From: Iamia sp035765045
GTDB lineage: Bacteria > Actinomycetota > Acidimicrobiia > Acidimicrobiales > Iamiaceae
DNA length: 23,707 bases
Direction of reading: 5' to 3'
NCBI GenBank assembly: GCA_035765045.1
Contig: DASTYI010000132.1
Location: forward strand, 1-23,707
Position 1 is the first letter of the stretch. Each line of letters starts with the position of its first letter. A program made the position numbers and the translations under genes. A model generated the notes under the pieces. The model searched no databases, was not told where the DNA came from, and saw nothing but the letters and a program-made list of their open reading frames with translations. Below, piece after piece: positions 9,204-15,035 of this stretch.

Positions 9204-9610
9204 CACGGCTTGGCCACCATCAGGACGAGGGCGGCGACCCAGAGGAGCGAGAGGGCGCCGCCGGCGGCGCGGAGCCGGGTCACGTCGGGCTCGGTGGCGG
9301 CCAGGGCCCGCCTCTGGTCGGGCACGACCACGGCGGCGAGGAGGACGCCGGCCCCGGCGACCAGCCCGAGCGACACCTGGACCCACAGGTCGCCGAGGCG
9401 CTCGGACTGCTGGGCCAGCGCCAGCCCGAGGACGGGCACGACGAGGGCGCTCGACCCGTACCCGACCGTGACCCGGTGCAGCTCGGCGGCGGCCTCCCGG
9501 TCGCCGGCGAGCACGACCCGGGGGAAGCGCGAGGTCGCCATCGTCACCGTCCCGACGAACACGATCGCCGCCCCCACGTGGGCGATGGTCAGCAGCTGGT
9601 AGCCGGTCAT
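9200..9610 (-). CDS. Four-helix membrane protein, possibly DUF2269-like
   Basis: A 136-residue hydrophobic protein with about four membrane segments, starting with M-T-G-Y-Q-L-L-T-I-A-H-V-G-A. An N-terminal His within the first helix and a conserved G-T-V-x-M-A-T segment recall DUF2269-type integral membrane proteins, but I am not certain of the family. The ATG at 9608-9610 is preferred to an upstream GTG at 9646 because the dyad at 9622-9640 would otherwise lie within the coding sequence. No clear ribosome-binding site precedes it, so it may be leaderless. It is divergent from the MarR gene and coupled to the DUF3817-like gene downstream. Confidence 0.68.
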   Translation of the reverse strand: MTGYQLLTIAHVGAAIVFVGTVTMATSRFPRVVLAGDREAAAELHRVTVGYGSSALVVPVLGLALAQQSERLGDLWVQVSLGLVAGAGVLLAAVVVPDQRRALAATEPDVTRLRAAGGALSLLWVAALVLMVAKPW

Positions 9611-9621
9611 GGCCGCAGCAT

Positions 9622-9640
9622 GTTTCAGTCTGACTGATAC
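9622..9640. promoter_or_regulatory. Operator-like dyad between divergent membrane-protein and marR genes
   Basis: GTTTCAGTC-T-GACTGATAC is an inverted repeat with nine-base arms, one mismatch and a one-base centre; the inner TCAGTC/GACTGA is perfect. It is the most obvious control element between the starts at 9610 (minus) and 9691 (plus). It differs from the GTTG/CAAC dyad in front of the monooxygenase gene, so a different regulator, perhaps of the TetR type, may bind. Confidence 0.5.
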
Positions 9641-9690
9641 TCGCAAGTCGCAGCCCGGGGGCGCCGTCGCCGGGGTGGGATGCTGGCGCC

Positions 9691-10119
9691 GTGGCCCGCC
9701 CCCCGTCGCCCCCCGACGCCAGCCCCGCCCTCGCCCTCGTCGTGCTGGCCCGGATCGTCGGCCGGTCGGTCGACGAGGCCCTCGCCGGCGCCGGGACCTC
9801 GGTCCGCGAGGTCGGGGTGCTCGGCCACCTCTCGGCCGCGCCGGGGCTGACGATCACCGAGCTGGCCCGCCGCTCGGGCGTCACCGTCCAGAGCATGCAC
9901 GCCCTGGTCGCCGACCTGGTCGCCCGCGACCTCGTGGACCGGGGGGCCGAGCCGGGGCGGGGCCGAGCCGCCGAGCTCACCGTGACGACGGGGGGCCGCC
10001 GGCTGCTGGCCCGGGCCCGCCGCGCCCTCGCCCCCGTCGACCGGAGGCTGTTCGCCGACCCGGCGCTCGACGTCCCCGCCGCCCTCGGCGTCCGCCTCGG
10101 GCCGCCCGCACCGGAATAG
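9691..10119 (+). CDS. MarR-family transcriptional regulator
   Basis: A 142-residue protein with a GTG start. The central winged helix-turn-helix is visible at about residues 48-100: G-L-T-I-T-E-L-A-R-R-S-G-V-T-V-Q-S as the helix-turn-helix, then L-V-A-D-L-V-A-R-D-L-V-D-R and a wing ending R-A-A-E-L-T-V-T. Flanking helices at both ends would form the dimer interface, as usual for MarR. It lies 28 bases upstream of a luciferase-like monooxygenase gene, with an inverted repeat filling the gap, so control of that gene is the simplest model. The effector is unknown. The C-terminal tail is Pro-rich and slightly long. Transcription may start close to the GTG, as no strong ribosome-binding site is seen. 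Confidence 0.88.
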   Translation: MARPPSPPDASPALALVVLARIVGRSVDEALAGAGTSVREVGVLGHLSAAPGLTITELARRSGVTVQSMHALVADLVARDLVDRGAEPGRGRAAELTVTTGGRRLLARARRALAPVDRRLFADPALDVPAALGVRLGPPAPE

Positions 10120-10141
10120 TTGCGCAGACAACTAGGTTGTC
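10117..10141. promoter_or_regulatory. Overlapping GTTG/CAAC dyads before the monooxygenase gene (MarR-type operator)
   Basis: TAGTTG-CGCAGA-CAACTA (10117-10134) is an inverted repeat with six-base arms. Its right half is reused in GACAAC-TAG-GTTGTC (10127-10141), a second dyad. The first arm includes the marR stop codon. TTG-N6-CAA-like arms are typical of MarR operators, and the site sits immediately upstream of the start at 10148. Autoregulation is less obvious, because the site lies downstream of marR. Confidence 0.6.
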
Positions 10142-10147
10142 GCCGGC

Positions 10148-11191
10148 ATGAGCACCATCGAGCTGGGACTGGACACCTTCGGGGACGTGACCGTCGACGG
10201 GGCCGGGGCGCCCGTGCCCCAGCCCCAGGTCATCCGCGACGTCGTCGAGGAGGCGGTGCGGGCCGACGAGCTGGGCCTCGACTCCTTCGGGTTGGGCGAG
10301 CACCACCGGGCCGACTTCGCCGTGTCGGCCCCCGAGACCGTCCTCGCCGCCATCGCCGCCCGGACCGAGCGCATCCGGCTGGGCACCGCCGTCACGGTCC
10401 TCTCCTCCGACGACCCGATCCGGGTCTTCCAGCGCTTCGCCACCCTCGACGCCCTGTCCGACGGGCGGGCCGAGGTCATCCTCGGGCGGGGCAGCTTCAC
10501 CGAGTCGTTCCCGCTCTTCGGCCACGACCTGGCCGACTACGAGATCCTCTTCGAGGAGAAGCTCGACCTCTTCACCCGGTTGCTGGCCGAGGAGCCGGTC
10601 ACGTGGTCGGGCACCACCCGGCCCCCGCTAGTCGACCAGCGGGTCTTCCCCCGCACCGCCAACGGGCTGCGGGCCTGGGTCGGCGTCGGCGGCAGCCCGG
10701 AGTCGGTGGTGCGGGCCGCCCGCCACGGCCTCCCCCTCGTCCTCGCCATCATCGGCGGCGACCCGCTGCGCTTCGCCCCCTTCGCCGACCTCCACCGGCG
10801 GGCCCTCGCCGAGCTCGGCCAGGACCCGCAGCCGATCGCCATCCACTCCCCCGGTCACGTCGGCGCCACCGACGCCGAGGCCCGCGAGGAGCTGTGGCCC
10901 CACCACAAGGCCATGCACGACCGCATCGGCGCCCAACGGGGCTGGCCCCCGATGACCCGGGCCCAGTTCGAGCTGGCCGCCGGACCCGAGGGGGCCCTCG
11001 CCGTCGGCTCCCCCGAGACGGTGGCGGCCAAGATCGTCCGCGCCGTCCGGGGCCTCGGCGCCGCCCGCTACGCCCTCAAGTACAGCGCCGGCACCCTCCC
11101 CCACGAGGCGATGATGCGCAGCATCGAGCTCTACGCCACCGAGGTCGCCCCCCTCGTCCGCCAGGAGCTGGCCTCCGAGGCCGCCGCCTAG
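10148..11191 (+). CDS. Luciferase-like (LLM class) flavin-dependent monooxygenase
   Basis: A 347-residue TIM-barrel flavin enzyme of the bacterial-luciferase superfamily. The start of the barrel (I-E-L-G-L-D-T-F-G-D), G-L-G-E-H-H-R near residue 52, I-R-L-G-T-A-V-T-V-L and F-A-T-L-D-A-L-S-D-G-R-A-E-V-I-L-G-R-G are standard LLM landmarks. The overall pattern fits the Atu2307/SP_0267 type of FMN-dependent monooxygenase. These use reduced flavin and oxygen; an F420-dependent member cannot be excluded, as both occur in this superfamily. It follows marR and an operator-like dyad, so it is probably induced by a small hydrophobic or phenolic ligand, but no substrate is deducible. A hairpin at 11196-11215 follows its stop. 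Confidence 0.85.
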   Translation: MSTIELGLDTFGDVTVDGAGAPVPQPQVIRDVVEEAVRADELGLDSFGLGEHHRADFAVSAPETVLAAIAARTERIRLGTAVTVLSSDDPIRVFQRFATLDALSDGRAEVILGRGSFTESFPLFGHDLADYEILFEEKLDLFTRLLAEEPVTWSGTTRPPLVDQRVFPRTANGLRAWVGVGGSPESVVRAARHGLPLVLAIIGGDPLRFAPFADLHRRALAELGQDPQPIAIHSPGHVGATDAEAREELWPHHKAMHDRIGAQRGWPPMTRAQFELAAGPEGALAVGSPETVAAKIVRAVRGLGAARYALKYSAGTLPHEAMMRSIELYATEVAPLVRQELASEAAA

Positions 11192-11195
11192 GGCC

Positions 11196-11215
11196 CGTCC
11201 GGTGGACGCCGGACG
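11196..11215 (+). terminator. Hairpin after the monooxygenase gene
   Basis: CGTCCGG and CCGGACG form a seven-base-pair GC stem around a six-base loop, starting five bases after the stop codon. There is no T run, as is common in high-GC actinobacteria, so termination is inferred from position and stem strength. Confidence 0.5.
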
Positions 11216-11309
11216 AGGACACGGTTCCGCCAGCACGGGATTGTGGCAGTGACTAGCATCCGGCCGCCGACGGCGTCATCGGGCGCCGGGGCCGATCGGA
11301 GGGGATCGG

Positions 11310-12860
11310 ATGTTCATCCGCAGGAACGTGCACCAACCGGGCGACGAGGCGTGGACGAGCGATCTGCTCTGGTACGCCCGGGCCGTCCAGGCCATGGCCC
11401 AGCGCCCGCTCGACGACCGGACCAGCTGGCGGTTCTGGGCCGCCATCCACGGCTTCGACGCCGACCGCTGGACGCAGCTGGGCTACCTCGACCCCGGCGA
11501 GCCGCTCCCGAGCCCGCAGGACCGGGCCACGTTCTGGCGCCAGTGCCAGCACGGCTCGTGGTACTTCCTCCCCTGGCACCGGGGCTACCTGTTCGCCTTC
11601 GAGAACACCGTCCGGGCCGCCATCGACTCGCTCGGCGGGCCGGCCGAGACCTGGGCCCTCCCCTACTGGGACTACTTCGCCCGGGACCAGGCCGACCTGC
11701 CCGCCGCCTTCGCCGACCAGGCCTGGCCCGACGGGCGGGCCGGCAACCCGCTGTTCGTCGCCGCCCGCTACGGCCCCGGCGGTGACGGCGACGTCTACAT
11801 CCCGATGGGCTCGGTCACGCTCCGGGCCCTCCGCGACCGCGTCTTCACCGGCGTGCCCGCCAGCCCCGGCTTCGGCGGCATCGACACCGGCTTCTCGCAC
11901 TCGGGCAGCCCGCACGGCCGCCTGGAGGGCGATCCCCACGACCTGATCCACGTCGAGGTCGGCGGCCGGCAGCTCGGCACCCGGATCGTGGGGGCGATGG
12001 GCGATCCGCGGACCGCCGGGCTCGACCCGATCTTCTGGCTCCACCACGCCAACATCGACCGGCTGTGGGTGGAGTGGCTGGCGTCCTACCAGGGCGCCGA
12101 CCCGACCGACCCCGACTGGCTGGGCGGCCCGGCGGCCACCGGCGGGCAGGCGTTCACCATGCCGAACCCCGACGGCTCGCCGTGGAGCTTCACCCCGGCC
12201 GACGTGCTCACCACCCAGGCCCTGGGGTACGAGTACGACGACCTGACGCCGAACGCCGGGGCCCCCGACCCACCCCCCGCCCTCGCCGCGGCCGCCGGGG
12301 GCCCAGGAGGAGCGATGCCCGCCGACCAGCCCCGCAGCACCGAGATGGTCGGCGCCAGCGACACCGACCTGCCCCTCCGGGCCGCCCCCACCCGCGCCCT
12401 GGTCGGCCTCGACCCCGGCACCTTCCAACGGGCCACCCGAGCGATGGCCGCTCCCGCCCCCGGGGCGCCGGCGGCCGAGCCCGAGCGGGTCCTGCTCAAC
12501 CTGGAGAACGTGCGGGGCACCGACGACGCCACCGTCGTGGCCGTCTACGTCGGGCTGCCCGACGGCGCCGACCCGGCCGCCCACCCCGAGCTGCTGGCCG
12601 GGAACGTCGGCCTGTTCGGCGTCTCGCAGGCCAGCGATCCCGGCGGCGACCACGCCGGCGAGGGCATCACCTACGTGATCGACATCTCCGACGTCGTCCG
12701 CGGCGCCGACCTGGAGGCCGCCGTCGAGGCCGACCAGCTGCCGGTGACCCTGGTCCCCCGCCGGCCCAGCGACGCCCGCAACGTCGCCCCCGGCCCCGAC
12801 GACGACGTCGACCCCGACGTCACGATCGGCCGGGTGACCATCTTCCGCGAAGGCACGTGA
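11310..12860 (+). CDS. Tyrosinase / polyphenol oxidase with KFDV-like C-terminal domain
   Basis: A 516-residue type-3 copper enzyme that would oxidise phenols or catechols to quinones. GGAGGGG (11298-11304) precedes the ATG. The CuA ligands are probably His47 (A-I-H-G), His81 and His90 (L-P-W-H-R-G-Y-L). The CuB ligands are His210 and His214 (P-H-D-L-I-H) and the His pair at 245-246 (F-W-L-H-H-A-N-I-D-R-L-W). Cys79 is two residues before His81, as in fungal tyrosinases whose Cys-His thioether braces CuA; Streptomyces MelC2 lacks this. Residue 211 after the first CuB His is Asp, so mono- versus diphenolase activity is unclear. An Ala/Pro/Gly-rich linker (about 315-385) leads to a C-terminal domain with V-T-L-V-P-R and V-T-I-G-R-V-T-I, resembling the plant PPO KFDV domain that shields the active site. 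No signal peptide is seen. The stop overlaps the next start (GTGA). Confidence 0.9.
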   Translation: MFIRRNVHQPGDEAWTSDLLWYARAVQAMAQRPLDDRTSWRFWAAIHGFDADRWTQLGYLDPGEPLPSPQDRATFWRQCQHGSWYFLPWHRGYLFAFENTVRAAIDSLGGPAETWALPYWDYFARDQADLPAAFADQAWPDGRAGNPLFVAARYGPGGDGDVYIPMGSVTLRALRDRVFTGVPASPGFGGIDTGFSHSGSPHGRLEGDPHDLIHVEVGGRQLGTRIVGAMGDPRTAGLDPIFWLHHANIDRLWVEWLASYQGADPTDPDWLGGPAATGGQAFTMPNPDGSPWSFTPADVLTTQALGYEYDDLTPNAGAPDPPPALAAAAGGPGGAMPADQPRSTEMVGASDTDLPLRAAPTRALVGLDPGTFQRATRAMAAPAPGAPAAEPERVLLNLENVRGTDDATVVAVYVGLPDGADPAAHPELLAGNVGLFGVSQASDPGGDHAGEGITYVIDISDVVRGADLEAAVEADQLPVTLVPRRPSDARNVAPGPDDDVDPDVTIGRVTIFREGT

Positions 12861-13618
12861 GCCGCCGCTCGGCCGCCGGCGTCGAGCGACGCCGGGTGCG
12901 CCGGCCGGTCCTGGTCGTGGTGGGCGCGGCGTGGCTCGTCCTCGTCCTCGCCCCGCTCACCACGGGACCGTCGGGCGCCGGGCAGGGGGTTCACCACCAC
13001 CACCACGCCGGCGCGTCGGGCGCCGGCGGCCCGGCGCCGACGGTCGACCTCCGCCTGCTGGCGGTGATGGTCGTGGCCATGATGGGCCCGCTGCTCGTCG
13101 AGCCGCTGCGCCACGTCACCCGCCGGACCTTCCCCCGGCTGCGGGCCCGTCGCGCCGCCGCCGTCGTCGTCGGCTACCTCGGCCCCTGGCTGGTCGCCAG
13201 CGTCGGGCTGGCCCTCGTCGCCGACGGCGCCGCCACCGCCCTCGGCCGGGCCGGTGCCGTCGCGGCCGCCCTCGTCCTCGCCGTCGTCTGGCACGGCACC
13301 CCGGCCCACCAGGCCTGCCTCAACCGCACCCACCGCCACGGCGCCCTGGCCGCCCGGGCCCACCGGGGCGACGGCGCCGCCGTGGCCGCCGCCGCCGGGC
13401 ACGCCGGCTGGTGCATCGCCACGTGCGGCCCGGTGATGCTGGTGGCGATGGCCGCCGGGCACGGCGTCCTGGCCATGGCCGGGGCCACGCTGTGGATGGT
13501 GGCCGAGCGGGCCGAGCCGGCGCGCCGCCCGGCCTGGGGCCCGGTGCTCCCCCGCCGCCTGCTCCGGGCGGCGGCCCACCGGCTCGCCACCCCCGCCCCG
13601 GCGGTGCGCCCGGGCTAG
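12857..13618 (+). CDS. DUF2182-like metal-binding membrane protein, partner of the tyrosinase
   Basis: A 253-residue integral membrane protein with about five or six hydrophobic segments. The GTG start overlaps the tyrosinase stop by four bases. Features fitting DUF2182 are A-M-M-G-P in the second helix (about 74-78), H-Q-A-C-L-N-R-T-H-R-H (151-161), and H-A-G-W-C-I-A-T-C-G-P-V-M (182-194) in a late helix. A run of five His (46-50) lies in the loop between the first two helices, probably on one membrane face. Cys154, Cys186, Cys190 and the many His residues make it a plausible copper-binding protein. Coupling to a copper enzyme suggests it delivers or senses copper for the tyrosinase, analogous in role to the unrelated MelC1 caddie protein. 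That role is inference; the family has no settled function that I know of. Confidence 0.78.
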   Translation: MSRRSAAGVERRRVRRPVLVVVGAAWLVLVLAPLTTGPSGAGQGVHHHHHAGASGAGGPAPTVDLRLLAVMVVAMMGPLLVEPLRHVTRRTFPRLRARRAAAVVVGYLGPWLVASVGLALVADGAATALGRAGAVAAALVLAVVWHGTPAHQACLNRTHRHGALAARAHRGDGAAVAAAAGHAGWCIATCGPVMLVAMAAGHGVLAMAGATLWMVAERAEPARRPAWGPVLPRRLLRAAAHRLATPAPAVRPG

Positions 13619-13641
13619 TGCGGGCGAGAGGTGGCACCGCG

Positions 13642-13689
13642 GTTCTGGCGCGGCCAGGTCGCGCCCACGCGACCTCACCGCGCCAGAAC
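13642..13689. repeat. 48-base hairpin, first copy of a palindromic repeat; probable terminator
   Basis: Arms GTTCTGGCGCGG and CCGCGCCAGAAC (12 pairs) enclose a 2x2 mismatch, a second stem AGGTCGCG/CGCGACCT (8 pairs) and a CCCA loop. It starts 24 bases after the DUF2182-like gene stop, between convergent genes. It could terminate transcription from either side. Its second partial copy 60 bases on suggests a REP-like repeat family. Confidence 0.75.
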
Positions 13690-13701
13690 AGCCTCGCCCG
13701 A

Positions 13702-13750
13702 CTTCTGACACGGCCAGGTCGCGCCCACGCGACTCACCCCTACAAGAACC
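13702..13750. repeat. Degenerate second copy of the palindromic repeat
   Basis: Bases 13711-13733 repeat 13651-13673 exactly (23 bases) and flanking bases partly match, at a fixed 60-base offset. The outer stem is decayed here, leaving only GTCGCG/CGCGAC (13718-13723 with 13728-13733). This is the only other copy I see in the window. Confidence 0.7.
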
Positions 13751-13759
13751 AGTTCTTGT
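13742..13759. promoter_or_regulatory. AGAAC-NN-GTTCT dyad in a convergent intergenic region
   Basis: ACAAGAAC-CA-GTTCTTGT has perfect eight-base arms with a two-base spacer. Its core is the same as the two dyads upstream of livK. It lies between gene ends, not in front of a start, so it may be an orphan operator, a terminator stem or part of the adjacent repeat. Confidence 0.45.
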
Positions 13760-13774
13760 CTTGGATCGTCGCGG

Positions 13775-13792
13775 CCGAGAGCGGGCTCTCGG
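13775..13792 (-). terminator. Hairpin downstream of the endonuclease IV-like gene
   Basis: CCGAGAGC-GG-GCTCTCGG has perfect eight-base arms and lies 20-37 bases beyond the stop at 13812 on the minus strand, the position of an intrinsic terminator. No T run follows. Confidence 0.5.
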
Positions 13793-13811
13793 GACGGTCG
13801 CAGGGCCCGGG

Positions 13812-14573
13812 CTAGAGGCCGAGGCCGTCCTTCAGGAGCTGGATGTCGTCCTTGCGGTGGGCGTCGCTGGTCTCGCAGATGACCGGGGCGTCGGCCTGGC
13901 GGACGATCTCGACCAGCACGTCGGGGTCGATGGTGCCGTGGCCGAGGTTGGCGTGGCGGTCCCGCCCCGAGCCGGCCTCGTCGCGCGAGTCGTTGCAGTG
14001 GACGAGGTCGATGCGGCCGGTGATGGCCCGGATCCGCTCGACCGAGGAGACCAGCTCCTCGCCGGCGGCGTGGGCGTGGCAGGTGTCGAGGCAGAAGCCG
14101 ATGCCGGTGTCGCCGATGTGGTCCCACAGCCGGCCGATGGTGTCGAAGTGCCGGGCCATGGCGTGGTCGCCGCCGGCGGTGTTCTCCAGCAGCACCAGCA
14201 TGTCGGTCTCGAGCTGGTCGAGGGCCTTGCGCCAGCGGACGAAGCCCTCCTCGGCCGAGTCGTCGGCGGTGACGTGGCCGCCGTGGACGATCACCGCCTG
14301 GGCCCCGATCTCGGCCGCCGCGTCGCAGGTCTGCTGGAGGATCTTGCGGCTGGGGATGCGGATCTTGTTGTTGGCCGAGGCCACGTTGATCGGGTACGGG
14401 GCGTGGACGTAGATCGGCACCGGCGAGGCCCGGAGGGCGTCGGCGTCGTCGCGGGGCGGCGGCTTCTTCCAGCTCTGCGGGTCGCCCAGGAACATCTGGA
14501 AGCAGTCCGCCCCCTCGGCGAGGGCGGCCGCGATCAGGTCCTGGTCCGAGTGGAGGTGCGAGCCGACGAGCAT
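13812..14573 (-). CDS. nfo: Endonuclease IV-type (Nfo) AP endonuclease / AP2Ec TIM barrel
   Basis: A 253-residue xylose-isomerase-like barrel with the metal-site pattern of endonuclease IV, which cuts DNA 5' of abasic sites. Likely ligands are His57 (V-H-A-P-Y), His97 (I-V-H-G-G), Glu130 (L-L-E-N), Asp163 and His166 (C-L-D-T-C-H-A-H), His192 (V-H-C-N-D-S), Asp205 and His207 (R-D-R-H-A-N) and Glu234 (I-C-E-T). The N-D-S-x-D-x-x-G-S-x-x-D-R-H-x-x-L-G-x-G segment is diagnostic of Nfo. It is shorter than the roughly 280-residue E. coli enzyme. It follows the response-regulator gene by 15 bases and may be co-transcribed with the signalling genes, which would link DNA repair to a stress response. 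Confidence 0.88.
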   Translation of the reverse strand: MLVGSHLHSDQDLIAAALAEGADCFQMFLGDPQSWKKPPPRDDADALRASPVPIYVHAPYPINVASANNKIRIPSRKILQQTCDAAAEIGAQAVIVHGGHVTADDSAEEGFVRWRKALDQLETDMLVLLENTAGGDHAMARHFDTIGRLWDHIGDTGIGFCLDTCHAHAAGEELVSSVERIRAITGRIDLVHCNDSRDEAGSGRDRHANLGHGTIDPDVLVEIVRQADAPVICETSDAHRKDDIQLLKDGLGL

Positions 14574-14588
14574 GACCCCACCGTAGGG

Positions 14589-15035
14589 TCAGCGGTCGGG
14601 GAGGCGCACCACGGTGAAGAAGAACTCGTCGACCTGGCGGACGACCTCGACGAAGCGGTCGAAGTCGACCGGCTTGGAGACGAAGGCGTTGGCGTGGAGG
14701 TCGTAGCTGCGGAGGATGTCCTCCTCGGCCTGCGAGGTGGTGAGCACCACGATCGGGATGCGGCGCAGGTCGGGGTCGGCCTTGACCTCGGCCAGCACCT
14801 CGCGGCCGTCGCGCCGGGGCAGGTTGAGGTCGAGCAGGATCAGGTCGGGCCGGGAGGCATCGGCGTAGTCGCCCTGGCGCCGCAGGTAGGCCAGCGCCTG
14901 CTCGCCGTCGTCGACGATGTTGAGCGAGTTGGTGACCTTGCTGTGCTCGAGCGCCTCCTTGGTGATCAGGACGTCACCGGGATCGTCCTCGACCAGGAGG
15001 ATGTCGATCGGCCGGGTGTCGGCGGTCATGTTCAC
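14589..15035 (-). CDS. Single-domain response regulator (Rcp1-like)
   Basis: A 148-residue receiver domain with no output domain. It has the acidic pocket in V-E-D-D, the phospho-acceptor Asp69 in L-I-L-L-D-L-N-L-P, the Thr pair in V-V-L-T-T-S and Lys121 in F-V-S-K-P-V. The N-L-P-R-R-D-G form is typical of Rcp1-like regulators that partner with phytochrome-type or CHASE3 kinases. The GTG start at 15035 overlaps the kinase stop as GTGA; an ATG two codons on (15029) is an equally usable start. It probably acts as a phosphate relay or by protein-protein contact, and the adjacent kinase is the obvious phosphodonor. Confidence 0.9.
   Translation of the reverse strand: MNMTADTRPIDILLVEDDPGDVLITKEALEHSKVTNSLNIVDDGEQALAYLRRQGDYADASRPDLILLDLNLPRRDGREVLAEVKADPDLRRIPIVVLTTSQAEEDILRSYDLHANAFVSKPVDFDRFVEVVRQVDEFFFTVVRLPDR

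Noticed and set aside
12992..13006. Run of five His codons, possibly a simple-sequence artefact or engineered tag
   Set aside because: It is internal, in frame, uses CAC/CAT codons within a His-rich metal-binding family, and nothing around it looks synthetic.
13619..13811. CRISPR array or tRNA in the palindrome-rich gap
   Set aside because: Only two copies of one unit occur and the spacing does not continue. No cloverleaf or T-arm consensus is visible.
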